From NCBI GenBank assembly GCA_037127315.1, contig JBBBDQ010001613.1:540877-604876 (forward strand): DNA of 64,000 bases, given 5' to 3'. This document shows, in pieces, positions 1 through 10,552 of this stretch (within the stretch, counting starts at the first letter, position 1; each line of letters starts with the position of its first letter). Under the pieces are notes generated by a model. It worked only from the letters and a program-made list of their open reading frames with translations. It was not told where the DNA came from and did no database searches. Source of the DNA: Ascarosepion bandense (Eukaryota > Mollusca > Cephalopoda > Sepiida > Sepiidae). Made by a program: the position numbers and the translations under genes.

Positions 1-70
1 TCTCTGTCCATTCCACTCTAATCAGTATTCTCACCATTCTCTTACCAACTTCCTGACACCCTCTAGGTAC
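1..70 (+). mobile_element. Partial 3' tail of a CR1/L2-like LINE family
   Basis: The first 70 bases resemble the 3' untranslated part of the LINE tail at 27325-27390: both carry a C/T-rich stretch with TCAGTATTCTC followed by CTTCCTGACACCC. Only the distal part is in the window and its continuation is lost where the minus-strand Tx1-like element begins. Short and diverged, so family assignment is tentative. Confidence 0.4.
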
Positions 71-165
71 ACAGAAGAAAGCTACCTTAACCAGGGGAAG
101 GTTCCAAAGGAATTCACCCCGATGTAACCAGCAGATCTAAAAGAGAAAATCAAGGCTAGCCCCGT

Positions 166-3100
166 TCACTCGAAATATCGGATCAGAAATGAAAGACGCT
201 GACCTTGCAAGACTTCCTCCGTTCGCGTTGTCCAAATCACCATTCGAGCCGTGGTTAGCAGCGACAGAAACCCCATACGCTTCATCCCAGAAAACGGGGG
301 CGACACATTGTCACAGGCAAATGCACGATCGATGAGCACAAGTTCTCGCGGCGCGATACGAGCGGCCAACTCGACGACACGATCCCATAGAGGGCGAACC
401 TGTGGACAATGGTAGAAGGTATGCGAAGCCGTTTCTTCCAAGCCAAAGTTGCAGCCTTCACAATCTGGCAAATCCGCCAAGACACATATGAATGCCATGT
501 CATTGAGAGGCAACCGATTTCGAGCCAATCGCCAGATGAGCGAAAACTCAGCGTTGCTGAGATAATCGGTTCCTGGCGCCCAAGACTAGAACGAGCAAAA
601 CTCATCCTCCGACAAGCGGAGCACATCACGTAATGAATTCTTTGCGACGCCCGCCACTAACTCACGATAGAAGACTCTCCTAGGCTGTGAAAGTTCACTG
701 GAGCGTGGAATGGCGCGCAAGGCCGCCAGACATTCGAGGAGAAAACTCGATCGCTCCTGACGCTTATGGCACCGCCTCCGGTTGCGGGGAGTGATAGTAA
801 GGCTAGGGAACATATCCCTCACTATCCTCGCCAGCAATGAGTCTTCCAAAATCACTCGTCTGAGAAAGACCAACCATGACGCAACCTTGTGGCCCATCAG
901 GTACAGCATTCCCAGACCCCCATGACACGGACGTTGGTAACAGACACATTTGTCGACGTAGTGTTTGCGTCCTCTCCACAGAAGGGAGAATAGCAAACGC
1001 TCGATCGCCTCCCTACGCCATTTACAAAGTGGAAGTACTGATAACCGATAAAGAATAATGGAAAAGACGTATGTACCACACGCCTCAGCCTAACCCTTTA
1101 AGGACAAATTCCTTCGACGCCAAATCTCGACCGACGCGCCGACCTTTGCCAGTACTTCTGACCAATTTTTCTTCAACTGGAGGTCAGGCCCAAACCACAC
1201 TCCAAGAATGCGGACAGGGCCGTTCGTCTAGTCGAAGGGCACCGGGAGGGTAACACCCTTTCAGGCACGTAACCGCAAGCCGGACGACTTGATGCGGTTA
1301 ATCTTGGTCCCTGTCACCCGTTCATACCGTTCAAGCGCCTTCTGTACCACCTCGATATCACTCCGAGAGGACACGAAAGTAGTGACAGCATCTGCGTACG
1401 CGGAAACCCTGGCTCGAGCACCACCAGGGACAGCGATTCCACGTAGGGCCGGACTGCACACCCTGTTCCTTAACCGGCGAAGGAGGGCCTCCAACGCCAA
1501 AGCATAAAGTAGGGGCGACAGTTGACAACCCTGTCGGGCCGACCTAGACAGTGCCAGAACGCCTGACAACTTTCCGTTCACCTGTATCGCAGACGTGGGG
1601 CATTGATACAGGAGGCTAATCCAGCGGCGGAAGTTGGTTTCGAATCCAGCGGCCTGCAGGACAGCCGCCAGGTAACGATGGTCAACCCTATCAAATGCCT
1701 TGAACTGATCCAAATTGATCACCGTGGCTTATTCGTCGTCTTTTATCCCCTCTATGATCGAGTGTATCAGATGCAGGTTGCTCTGAATTGTTCTACCCTT
1801 CACAGCACAAGTCTGCTCAGGTCCCAACCGAGACTCGGCAACTAATTACAAACGATTTTGCAAAATCTTGGCCAAAATTTTTAACTTTGTGTTTAGCAGA
1901 GTTATGGGCCGGTAACCCTCTAACACCTTCCCTACATCCTTGTCTTTTCTCAACAGCGTGATGACACCCATGGTGAACCGGTTGGAGATGGACCCCTGCC
2001 GGAACCAGTTGTTGAACACGGTAGTCAAAATCGGGACAAAGATGTGCGACAGCCTCAAGTACAATTCATAGAGCAAACCATTGAGACCAGGCGATTTGTC
2101 TCTGCCGACCTTCTTCAAAGCCGCGTAGACTTTGCTCTCCGTAACCTCCCCCTCGCAGCTAGCTGCATCAGCCGGCAAAAGCAGGGGGAAGTCAGCCAAA
2201 TAGCTGCGAAACACCTCATCACGGAGACCAGGCTCCTTAGTAAACAGGATCTCGAAATGCCACCGAAACGCCTCGCACATGTCGTCAGTCGACCGAAGAG
2301 TATGTCCCTCCGGGTTGAGAACCTCTCGAATGTATCGGTCGCCGCCTCGGCGAATCTCTTTCTTGTGCAGTTCTGCGCCCATGCTCACTGCTTCAGAAGA
2401 CATCTTGCTTAACCTATGTCTAATTACCTGGCCCATGTAACGATCGCTATTCGACCGCTCCCGCGCCTCCCTAGCTACGGCTATCTCTAGGGGATCCCCA
2501 CCAGCCACCACCCGGGAGTAAATTAGCTCTAAGTATCTTCACCTTGTCAGCCTTATCTAGTTTGAGCCGTTTGCTGAACTTGGTGGTGAAAGACCTAATA
2601 CTATTCTTAAGATTCTCCCACCACTTATTCCCAATGACTCTCCCAGTTAACGCCCGCTGCACTACGTTAAATAGCTGGCGCCGGAAGTCCCACCTGGCCA
2701 GTAAGGACACGTTGAACTTCCAGTAACCAGTCATTCTAGGCCTATTTTCTAAATCTACCCTGGCACAAACAAGTTTGTGGTCCAAGTAGCCTAACCAGTG
2801 GGACAATCTAAAAGATCTATGTCGGCTTCACGAACTAATATTCTATCCAGGTAGCTAGATACCTTGGTAGAAGTCCAACTATTAGCCAACGTCCACATCT
2901 TCCCACCCTTGTGATCGACCGGGTATCTATCGACGAGACCAAAATCTTCGATGAGATCGACCAAGCTACAATCACGTGCCTTCCCTCTAATTCCCCACCC
3001 TCTATACAGCTTGGGGTCCAAGATGGCATTCCAGTCCCTCACTAAGACAAGTCGCGTTGAATCCACAGGAACCGCAACCAGTCGAAAGGCATTGCTTTTC

Positions 3101-3393
3101 ACTGCAACATCGGCCACGATCAGCTGGCCCTCGGCACCGACATGGACAAGATCCACCTTCGCGCCAAGGGTACGCTTAACAAGCAAAGAAACTCCTCTTA
3201 CCAGCCGGTTCCCATATGCTGAATAGACGACAAAGTCGTTAGACAGCACACATGCATTGGCCTTGCGAACAAAGTGAGTCTCTTGGATCGCGGCGACATC
3301 CACACCGAAGGACAAGAGGTTCCGAAGCAGGCGGGCAGCCTTACTCCGATCCCTAAGGCTCTTCACATTCAAACTGGCTAACTTAATTGACAT
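166..3393 (-). pseudogene. Tx1-like LINE ORF2: endonuclease plus reverse transcriptase, broken
   Basis: The family ORF2 nicks target DNA and primes reverse transcription there. Seen here: an N-terminal endonuclease starting MSIKLASLNV at 3393, with the conserved Asn and Glu (LNVKSL, IQETHF) and, after a frameshift near 2800, the terminal motif as LDHKLV where SDH is usual. RT follows: KSPGLNG and YRPITLLNT (2511-1846), a frameshift near 1846, GPEQTCAVKGRTIQ, a stop near 1722, then DQFKAFDRVDH and RQGCQLSPLLYAL. The catalytic box reads YADAVT instead of YADD-V, so the second Asp is lost. The C-terminus (996-586 and 528-166) includes CEGCNFG...HTFYHC, a likely zinc-binding motif. The domain order is secure; activity is excluded by the lesions. 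Confidence 0.88.
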
Positions 3394-3743
3394 CTTTTAA
3401 ATCTGAAAAGGGAAAGCAAAAATTACTCCTGGTCACATACAGCGCGGAAATCAATGGCAGTAGGGACCCCAACGGTTTATCCGAGATTTCCAGTCCCGAT
3501 ATCAGATGTAATCCGTCCGTCCCGGACAATCCCGCCGACGTCCGTAGAGAACGTTAGTGTTAAGGCTCTGTAAAGAGAGGGATGGTGAGTTACAGGGAAC
3601 CTACCCGAGCAAAAGTGTGACAGTCTTTGTAAGTACTTGGTGCCCATTTGGGTCATATTAATATTTGGGAAAGCTTCTATGGCTCCTTGCAGGAATTCCC
3701 AGTGCTTCTGACCAGTGTCATAACACCGAGGGCTTTCGGAAAG

Positions 3744-4830
3744 TTAACTGGATCTTCGAACCGACTTTCCGTCGATCGAAGACAGTTTAAAAAGAGGCCT
3801 CAGAAGTGTCTTCTTTTGGGAAGACAGGTCCTTCTCCAGTGCTGGTCTATTTATCTTGCAGATATCTGCATGGCAGAAGGGGTTCTTTTTCTTTTTGGAT
3901 TTAGGGGAGGATTTTGGGGAGGATTTCTCCGGTTGCGGGGAGGGTTTATCCACTTTAGAGGAGGGAGTTTCTAGTTGGGAAGGGGTTGTGAGAGGTGTGG
4001 AGGAAAGAGAAGTGTGTCATAGGGGAGACAGACTGACTCCTCCCCTCAACGTAGACAGTCCTAATAGGTGATGCAGTGGCGGATAGTGTCTTGGGGTAAC
4101 CATGACCCGCTCCGTCCTGCCGCGTTCTACTGGTTCTTTCTTTCCTTCCTTTATTGCACCTTCTTCCTCTTCCTCCCGTCTCCTCTTCAACGTTGAGGAA
4201 CGTGGAGCAGGCATTTCCTCTACTTCCATCTCCAGATGCTGTTGTTGTTTTTGCTCTTGTTGTTGCTGTTATTGTTATTTCTGTTGTATCAACTCTTGTT
4301 GTTGTTGTGGTTGTTGATTAGTTTTTGCCTCTTTCTGAGGCTTCTTTTTCAATGGAGACATTTGTTGCTGAGGGTGGGTGGAAGCCACGTTTTCCCTTCT
4401 TAAGTACCTCAGTCCAATCGCCTTGAATGGTTTCCTGAACGGCCTTTTTTGCTGATTGTGATGTTTGTGCCACCAGCGGTGTTGCCGGTGTCACCTGAAC
4501 CTCGTCGGATCTTTGCCTGGGGCACGTTTTAGACGTGTCCGGCCTCCCCACCTGACCAACAATGTGGTCTGCATCCCTCTACGACGACATGCAATTTCCT
4601 GCCCTGACAAACAAAATGTCGGGGACTTTCAGAAAGTTTGGTCTATGCAACACTATGTTTATACAGACGTCCTCGGTGGGGACACCTGCCTTGATTAAGA
4701 CTCGCGCCACTTCATCCACTGAGCCATATTGGGCGAAGAAACCACCCACATGGTCACACGAGACTTGGCATCCCATGCACAATTATCCTTGTTCTTCGCG
4801 TTCCAAGGTATTCTGTTTGAAGTCTAATTC
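3744..4830 (-). pseudogene. Gag-like ORF1 remnant of the Tx1-like LINE
   Basis: Lying upstream of the ORF2 remnant on the same strand, this stretch encodes pieces of a basic, Lys/Arg/Glu-rich protein. Around 4500-4570 the minus strand reads CWSGGEAGHV and then, after a one-base slip, SKTCP. That is a CCHC zinc knuckle with one Cys changed to Gly and a frameshift. Upstream (4782-4579) is a piece with DEVARVLIKAGVPTEDV, and downstream (4229-4017) a run of Arg/Glu. ORF1 proteins of this group bind element RNA. Start and exact limits cannot be set; the assignment rests on position and the knuckle. Confidence 0.5.
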
Positions 4831-5102
4831 CTTTTGATGACATTGTGCTTCCGGCCAGTTCCTTAGCTTCCTCGTCTGAGTTTCTGAGTGGTCTCACATC
4901 GCACGGGATCGTCTTGCTAATAACTTTAGTGTGATTTTAAGAGTCTTTAAGGCCTTCTCCATGTTCTCCCTGCTGACACCAATAAATTTTCTAGTTTTGA
5001 CATCGGATGTCAGCAGCGAGATCGTCTTGGTTGCCATAACGTTTACTACTTCCGGTATTGGCAAAAGTTCATTATCTTTTATGAATTCCCTGTATTTTTC
5101 TT

Positions 5103-5535
5103 ACATATATATTTAATATTTGGAATCCTTTTTAACCGGGGTTTTTGCCCATGCCGAATGGAAAGGTGCCACCGTCGGTATGGCGTCTGATGTGGATGGC
5201 TGGGGAGACAAAACCATACTCGAGTTTGCCCCACCTCCGAACGAAAACACAAAAAACGTTCAAAACTCCAAACGGACGAGCAACAAGACAGTTGTAACAA
5301 AAAATGGCAAAACAAAACGTCGCACTCACGGATGAGACAAAGAAGATTTCTAAATCAAAGTAACGCGCAGTATCTGTTTAGTCCAACAACGACTGACGAG
5401 ATTCCAGATCTTCCACTGCTCTCTCTATGGCGGGATTATATATACACTCAGTCGAGTCCATTGTCATATGCAAAAGGGGGAGATCCCACAACAAAAGGTT
5501 CATGAGAGAAGTTACTATAAAAACATTTGTAGAAA
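5103..5535. other. Unassigned stretch
   Basis: No gene or copy of another window repeat was recognised. A short plus-strand open stretch beginning at 5304 (MAKQNVALTDE) stops after 19 codons and is not convincing. Confidence 0.4.
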
Positions 5536-6480
5536 AGACAGAGAGAAGCCCCGGAAAGTGACTGTAGTCGAGTTTCCAAGTTAGGATGAATTTAAAACAG
5601 ATACGTGAATATCCCCTTAAATTTATAAAGGGTGACTAATCCAGGAGATTCTAATTCTGTGGCACCACCTCCCTCATTACACTAAAGATCCACTAAATTA
5701 GTGGATACCGACGCCAGGGTAACACTGATCGCGGGAAATGGTCAGTTTTCAGTGTCTGTCCCACATGTACCCGTATGGACACCCACATTAAACAGACTAC
5801 TACAGCCGACTACCGTCGGGATGTAGATAAAAATCAAGGTGTAGTTATCTGTTCCTCTCTTCCGCAGTTTTTTTTTTGTCTTCGGTTAGGTCGCAATCTT
5901 CAATGAGGTAGCCATCACACCAGAGATTCTAACCCCGAATCAATGATAGATCAAATGATTCTGATTTTTTTTTAATCATATCACCCTGAGCAAGGCGGTA
6001 ACACCACTGATGTGCAGGGGGTTACGTAAGAGTGAAAAGATTAGAAGAGAGAAAGCCGGAAACCATATCCTAAACAGAGAACAACGGATGAGCCTCTACA
6101 CCTGTTCAATAGACGTGGGTGGAGTGTGAACCGGACGATAGTGACTAATAACATTAGGAACTCAGTATGGTGTAAATTTTGACAGCATCGATAAAACAAT
6201 CTAATAGAGTTCATTCAAAACTTTGGTATTCCCTGGCTTTAAATAACCTTCAAAAGGTTATTGTTATGGGGAAACACACCTATTCCTCAGGAAATGGACT
6301 CTCCCTCCTCTATTAATTAGAGTTAACAGAGAAGTACTTGGAAAGTGCATAGGAATTCTAGAGAGTTCTGTTTTAATCAGTAGAAATACTAGGCAGTTGA
6401 TATTAGTCGGCAGTTAGCAGAATACTAAGGAGTCAGCTTTTCTGTTGAAGATTACCAAGTTCCTAACATTTTGGGCGCGT
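5536..6480 (+). repeat. Dispersed leader-like repeat 'B', copy 1, split by repeat 'A'
   Basis: 5536-5612 and 6145-6480 are colinear with 12762-13380, where the two parts are contiguous (GTGAATATCTAATAACATT). In this copy they are separated by the 532-bp repeat A. The part 6340-6560 also matches the reverse complement of 40100-40330. A single 55-bp unit (TTATGGGGAAACACACCTAT) sits near 6264-6320, whereas copy 2 has about seven. Possibly LTR or leader sequence of a retroelement; no coding sequence is attached. Confidence 0.6.
5613..6144. mobile_element. Dispersed repeat 'A', copy 1 (532 bp)
   Basis: Nearly identical to 10022-10552. The start CCCCTTAAATTTATAAAGGG is close to palindromic and the end is GGGCGATAG-like. 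Comparison with the empty site at 12843 shows a clean insertion between GTGAATAT and CTAATAAC. No coding capacity, no obvious terminal inverted repeats and no clear target-site duplication; the insertion mechanism is unknown. Confidence 0.65.
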
Positions 6481-7735
6481 TAAGTCGATTAGCAACTAAC
6501 ATAGCACGATTATAACCTTCAGTGCGAAAACTACTCCGCAACAGAAAAGACGACCGTCAAGACGGTTCCGGAAATAGAACAACACCGGGCTTCACCAGCG
6601 CTGTGTAAATACGACGCCAATGTCGGACTCAGACTTTAAGTAACTCTACAAAGATCAGGATGGAAAGGCGGCGACTCCCTACGTCAGAATTTGGCAAAAT
6701 GTTGGGGTGTCTAGCGCGTAACTGTCGAGCCGACTTAGAGTGGCATTTTGATGCTGGTTATCAGGATATTGAGAACGTTGTATTTTGGGTGCGTTAGGAG
6801 ATGGAAAGTGCGACACGGAGATCCGAAGGCGAATTGGCATGGCAAAGGACGCGTTCCAGAAGATGAGCAAAATACTAACACACAGGAAAATCTCAATAGA
6901 AACGAAGAAAAAAGTTCTAGACTGCTACGTGATGTCAGTTCTTCAATACGGCTGTGAATGCTGGACAATATCATCGAAAATGAGGACAAAACTGGAAGCG
7001 GCCGAAATGTGGTTCTACAGAAGGATGCTACGGATATCGTGGACTGAGCATACAAGCAACGACGAGGTGTTAGAAAGAATGGCAACAAAAAGGAAATTGA
7101 TGCTAAGCATCAGGAAGAGACAACTGAAGTTCCTGGGACATGCAATGAGGAAGGAGAGCCTAGAGAACCTGATACTGACTGGCCAGATAGAAGGAAGGAG
7201 AGACAGAGGAAGGCAGCGGATAACATATTTGCAGGTCCTGATCAGGTGGATGACGGAACGGGGGTTGCCAGGAGCAACAGGAGCAAACATACTAAGAGCC
7301 ACAAGGGATAGGGAGACGTGGAGAGCCATGATCGCCTACGTCCTGAAGGGACAGGGCACATAGAAGAAGAAGAAGAAGAAGAAGTCGATTAGCAACCGAC
7401 ATTAGCACGATTATAACCTTCAGTGCGAAAACTACTTCACAACAGAAAAGACGACCGTCAAGACGGTTCCGGAAATAGAACAACAGTGTCGGACTCAGAC
7501 TTTAAGTAAGTCTACAAAGATCAGGACAGAAAGGCGGCGACTCCCTACGTCAGAATTTGGCAAAATGTTGGGGTGTCTAGCGGGTAACTCTCGAGTCAAA
7601 GGAGCCGACTTAGAGGGGCATTTTGATGCTGGTTAATAGGATATTGGGAACGTTGTATTTTGGGTGCGTTAAGTCGATTAGCAAACGACATTAGCACGAT
7701 TATAACCTTCAGTGCGAAAACTACTCCACAACAAA
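6481..7735 (+). repeat. About 300-bp tandem repeat, 2.2 units, interrupted by an RTE-like LINE
   Basis: Unit 1 (6481-6796) and unit 2 (7384-7670) both start with AAGTCGATTAGCAAC and end with TTTTGGGTGCGTT; unit 3 (7671-7735) is partial. The unit 2/3 junction is uninterrupted, whereas an RTE-like LINE lies exactly at the unit 1/2 junction. The start of the unit is also found, inverted, at about 40120-40190. Confidence 0.75.
6797..7383 (+). mobile_element. 5'-truncated RTE-like LINE, 3' end of RT ORF
   Basis: Encodes the C-terminal part of an RTE-like endonuclease-reverse transcriptase: DGKCDTEIRRRIGMAKDAF, VLQYGCECWTISSK, EMWFYRRMLRISW and RKRQLKFLGHAMRKE, running to a stop at 7361-7363. The stop is followed at once by a (GAA)n tail. 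A microsatellite-like tail and severe 5' truncation are typical of this type of LINE. The RT catalytic domain is missing. It sits precisely in a junction of the 300-bp tandem repeat. RTE-clade placement is from recognition of the protein style, not from a search. Confidence 0.85.
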
Positions 7736-7739
7736 AACA

Positions 7740-8187
7740 ACAGTTATTAAACTGTAAAATATATAAGTAAATAAATACAGAGAGATCAATCAATCAAAAC
7801 AGTTGTTACGTAAAAATATGCTTCCAGTTTAGTGGGGTTTAACAATGTAGTCTCAATAAATGATGCTTAGTAGACATTTCAGTTTTCACTGTTGTGCTAG
7901 ATGTGAATAAAATTTGTAATTATCTAAAAATGCCATTTATTTCTGAAGGTCCTCGTAGATGTCAGCGTGTTTCATCTTTGCCATAGCTTGAACAAAGGTT
8001 AGATTTCTAACAGGACATGTTTGTCTATTTTAGCTTTCTTTTGAGCGCTATCCGTCATACCGAGCTCATTGATAAGACGACATGATCAAATGTTTTATGA
8101 GCTTTGACACTTGAGACAGTATTCTTTTTTTTTTTTATCCACATCAGCAACTCAAGCCTATGACTTTAGCTTCGTCTTTGTCTTCTT
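7740..8187. other. Unassigned AT-rich stretch
   Basis: No gene, repeat family or structured element recognised; a T run lies at about 8127-8136. Confidence 0.4.
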
Positions 8188-8191
8188 CTTC

Positions 8192-8192
<1 letters not shown>

Positions 8193-8233
<41 letters not shown>

Positions 8234-8234
8234 T
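8193..8234 (+). repeat. (TTA)n microsatellite
   Basis: About 14 uninterrupted TTA units. Confidence 0.95.
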
Positions 8235-8356
8235 AATCATTATTTTATTTCGGTCAACCTAACTCTTAATAGGTCTGAAGTATGCAACGAATACATTCTG
8301 GTATTCCCGAACGGCAAGAAACATGCGTCGAAGAGGGGAAGAAATCCGAGCCAGAA

Positions 8357-8360
<4 letters not shown>

Positions 8361-8392
<32 letters not shown>

Positions 8393-8735
8393 TTCAACTC
8401 TGACCTTTTGTCAGATCCCCGCAGACCCTGATAATATAACCTTATTAGCTAAAAACATTTCGTATGTAATTAAGTGGGTCGTAAACATATCAGTTAGTCA
8501 TCCCCACCCTTCGCCACTGAACCCCTATCCAGGGTGGGGGTGGATGGGGTGAACAAAAAACCTTCTTTGCAATCTCCTTGGAGACGAGCCGTGATTGGCA
8601 GAAAAATAGTGAAGGTGACGACTTTGGGTTAATTAGAGAGAGAGGGGGAGTGAGAGAAAGAGTGAGATATAGGGAGAGAGAGAGAGAGAAAGAGAGTGAA
8701 AACGGGAGAAAGAGAGAAAGACAGAGAGAAAATCA
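8361..8735 (+). repeat. GA-rich simple repeats
   Basis: A pure (GA)n run at 8361-8389 and a degenerate GA/GGGA-rich stretch at about 8634-8735 flank some 240 bp of ordinary sequence. Open frames across them are low-complexity artefacts. Confidence 0.85.
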
Positions 8736-8924
8736 TAAGAAAGAAAAAAGAAACAAAGAGGAAAATAAAAAAAAAATACTGATTCCAATGAGATTTACGA
8801 AAAATATGCCGGACAGAAATATAAGCGTAATTGATTTTAGAAGGCAGTTGGTCTCAAAATCAAAAAACCCATTTCCCACGATTCGGTAACAATCAAGAGG
8901 ATTATTATTATAATTATAAACATA

Positions 8925-9527
8925 GTCAGTCAGTTAAGTGCCATACGTGATACACGCTTTAGGCGATCATGTCTCGAAAGAGACATGACTGACTGGGCAG
9001 AAGATTATCCCGCAGTAGGTTGCCATTGCTTTCTGCGGTAGACTGGTTGCCGACCAAGGCTATAGAACCCAATCTGTCCTGCTATTTGACTCATAGCTAG
9101 AGGGGAAAGAAATGTATTATATTATTATGTAGTAATAAGTGGGGGATCGGTTTCCTATTGTTATGAAGTAATAAACTCGTCCCCCACTTTATGACCAGTA
9201 GAAGCCTTAATCATTATTCCAACTATTATATTCAGTCAGTCAGTTAAGTGCCATACACGCTTTGGGCGATCATTTTTCGAAAGAGACATGACTGTCTGGG
9301 CAGGAGATTATCCCGCAGTGGGTTGCCATTGCTTTCTGCGGTAGACTGGTTGCTAAAGAACACAATCTTCCCTATTATTTAATCCATAACTGGAGGGAAG
9401 AAATAGATTAATATCTTTCCCAAAGGTATTTGTGCGTAAGTGAATGCATTGAATTTAACTGAAATTCGAACTCGGCTTCCCGATTTGTCGTTCCGAGTCG
9501 ATATCCACTGCACCACAATGCACATCT
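8925..9527 (-). mobile_element. Dimeric tRNA-derived SINE with hairpin linker, copy 1
   Basis: Minus-strand order: tRNA-like head (GTTGTGGTGCAGTGGAT with an A-box, GAGTTCGAATT near the B-box) at 9527-9460, then the SINE body to 9232. Next comes a linker with the palindrome 9137-9191 (arms around GTGGGGGATCGG), and then a second, headless body at 9108-8925. Each body carries the stem-loop CATGTCTC-TTTC-GAGACATG and ends in CACTTAACTGACTGA. The same SINE-hairpin-SINE layout recurs at 15311-15925, 51128-51748 and 52642-53206. tRNA-derived SINEs are known from molluscs; the specific family was not identified. Confidence 0.8.
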
Positions 9528-9539
9528 CTTGAGTCTTGG

Positions 9540-10021
9540 CATATTAATCGGCAAACCTCCGATCATATATGTGCGCTTTCATACCACCTTACTTGGCCTT
9601 CGAACCGTAGTATCTACTCCCCTTTTAATTAATTAAAAAGACGCCTCGTCCTGGGGTTTTAAATTCTGAAGTAAAACATCCTTGTTTGGACTAGGAGAAT
9701 TGGTCTCGTTAGAATATAGGCGTCAACACGACAATCGCAAATATTGGTTTGGCCGATGGCATCCCCACGACATTTTGCCACCTTGGACTGTGAATAAATA
9801 ACCTGGATTTCGATGAAGGATCAAAGTGTGTTATCTGTTCTTCACGTCGCTGCCATGTATATTGATTGATGGCGTGTCTCGGCGATTCCATCACGCGGCG
9901 TTGGTTGCAGGGACCTTAGCTCAAGTGCACGCACTTGGAAAACCCCATTTAAACCAACCTTGTGCCATATTCCAACACGGCATATTTACGTAATAACCGG
10001 TGTAGTATCAGTTCGTTTTTT
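9540..10021. other. Unassigned stretch before repeat A
   Basis: A 61-codon open stretch on the minus strand (9894-9709) has no recognisable motif. Nothing else seen. Confidence 0.35.
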
Positions 10022-10552
10022 CCCCTTAAATTTATAAAGGGTGACTAATCCAGGACATTCTAATTCTGTGGCACCACCTCCCTCATTACACTAAAGATGG
10101 CAAATTAGTGGGTACCGACGCCAGGGTAACACTGATCGCGGGAAATGGTCAGTTTTCAGTGTCTGTCCCACATGTACCCGTATAGACACCCACATTAAAC
10201 AGACTACTACAGCCGACTACCGTCGGGATGTAGATAGACATCAAGGTGTAGTTATCTGTTCCTCTCTTCCGCAGTTTTTTTTTTTTTTGTCTTCGGTTAG
10301 GTCGCAATCTTCAATGAGGTAGCCATCATACCAGAGATTCTAACCCCGCATCAATGATAGATCAAATGATTCTGATTTTTTTTTAATCATATCACCCGGA
10401 GCAAGGCGGTAAGGCCACTGGTGCGCAGTGGGCTACGTAAGAGTGAATAGATTTGAAAAGAGAAAGCCGGAAACCACATCCTAAACAGGGAACAAATGAT
10501 GAGCCTCTACACCTGTTCAATAGACGTGGGTGGAGTGTGAACCGGGCGATAG
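10022..10552. mobile_element. Dispersed repeat 'A', copy 2
   Basis: Near-identical copy of 5613-6144 with a few substitutions and a longer T run near 10276. Its right end (CGATAG) abuts the first unit of the 22-bp minisatellite without spacer. Confidence 0.7.

Larger units (their letters stand above)
120..5100 (-). mobile_element. Tx1-like (L1-superfamily) non-LTR retrotransposon, decayed
   Basis: Minus-strand remnants lie in the order expected of a two-ORF LINE: a gag-like ORF1 with a damaged CCHC zinc knuckle (about 3744-4830), then ORF2 with AP-type endonuclease (3393 to about 2750), reverse transcriptase (2511-1261) and a C-terminal region with a Cys/His motif (996-166). The protein style (GPEQTCAVKGRTIQ, DQFKAFDRVDH, LLNTKLKILAKIL) is that of Tx1-type elements. 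Several frameshifts, in-frame stops and an altered RT active site show that this copy is dead. Element ends were not resolved and no target-site duplication was found. Confidence 0.85.

Noticed and set aside
5120..5335. 71-codon plus-strand frame with MASDVDGWGDK
   Set aside because: Lies near the start of the minus-strand Tx1-like element, no recognised domain, short; not supportable as a gene.
8578..8889. 103-codon Arg/Glu-rich frame
   Set aside because: Low-complexity translation of GA-rich sequence.
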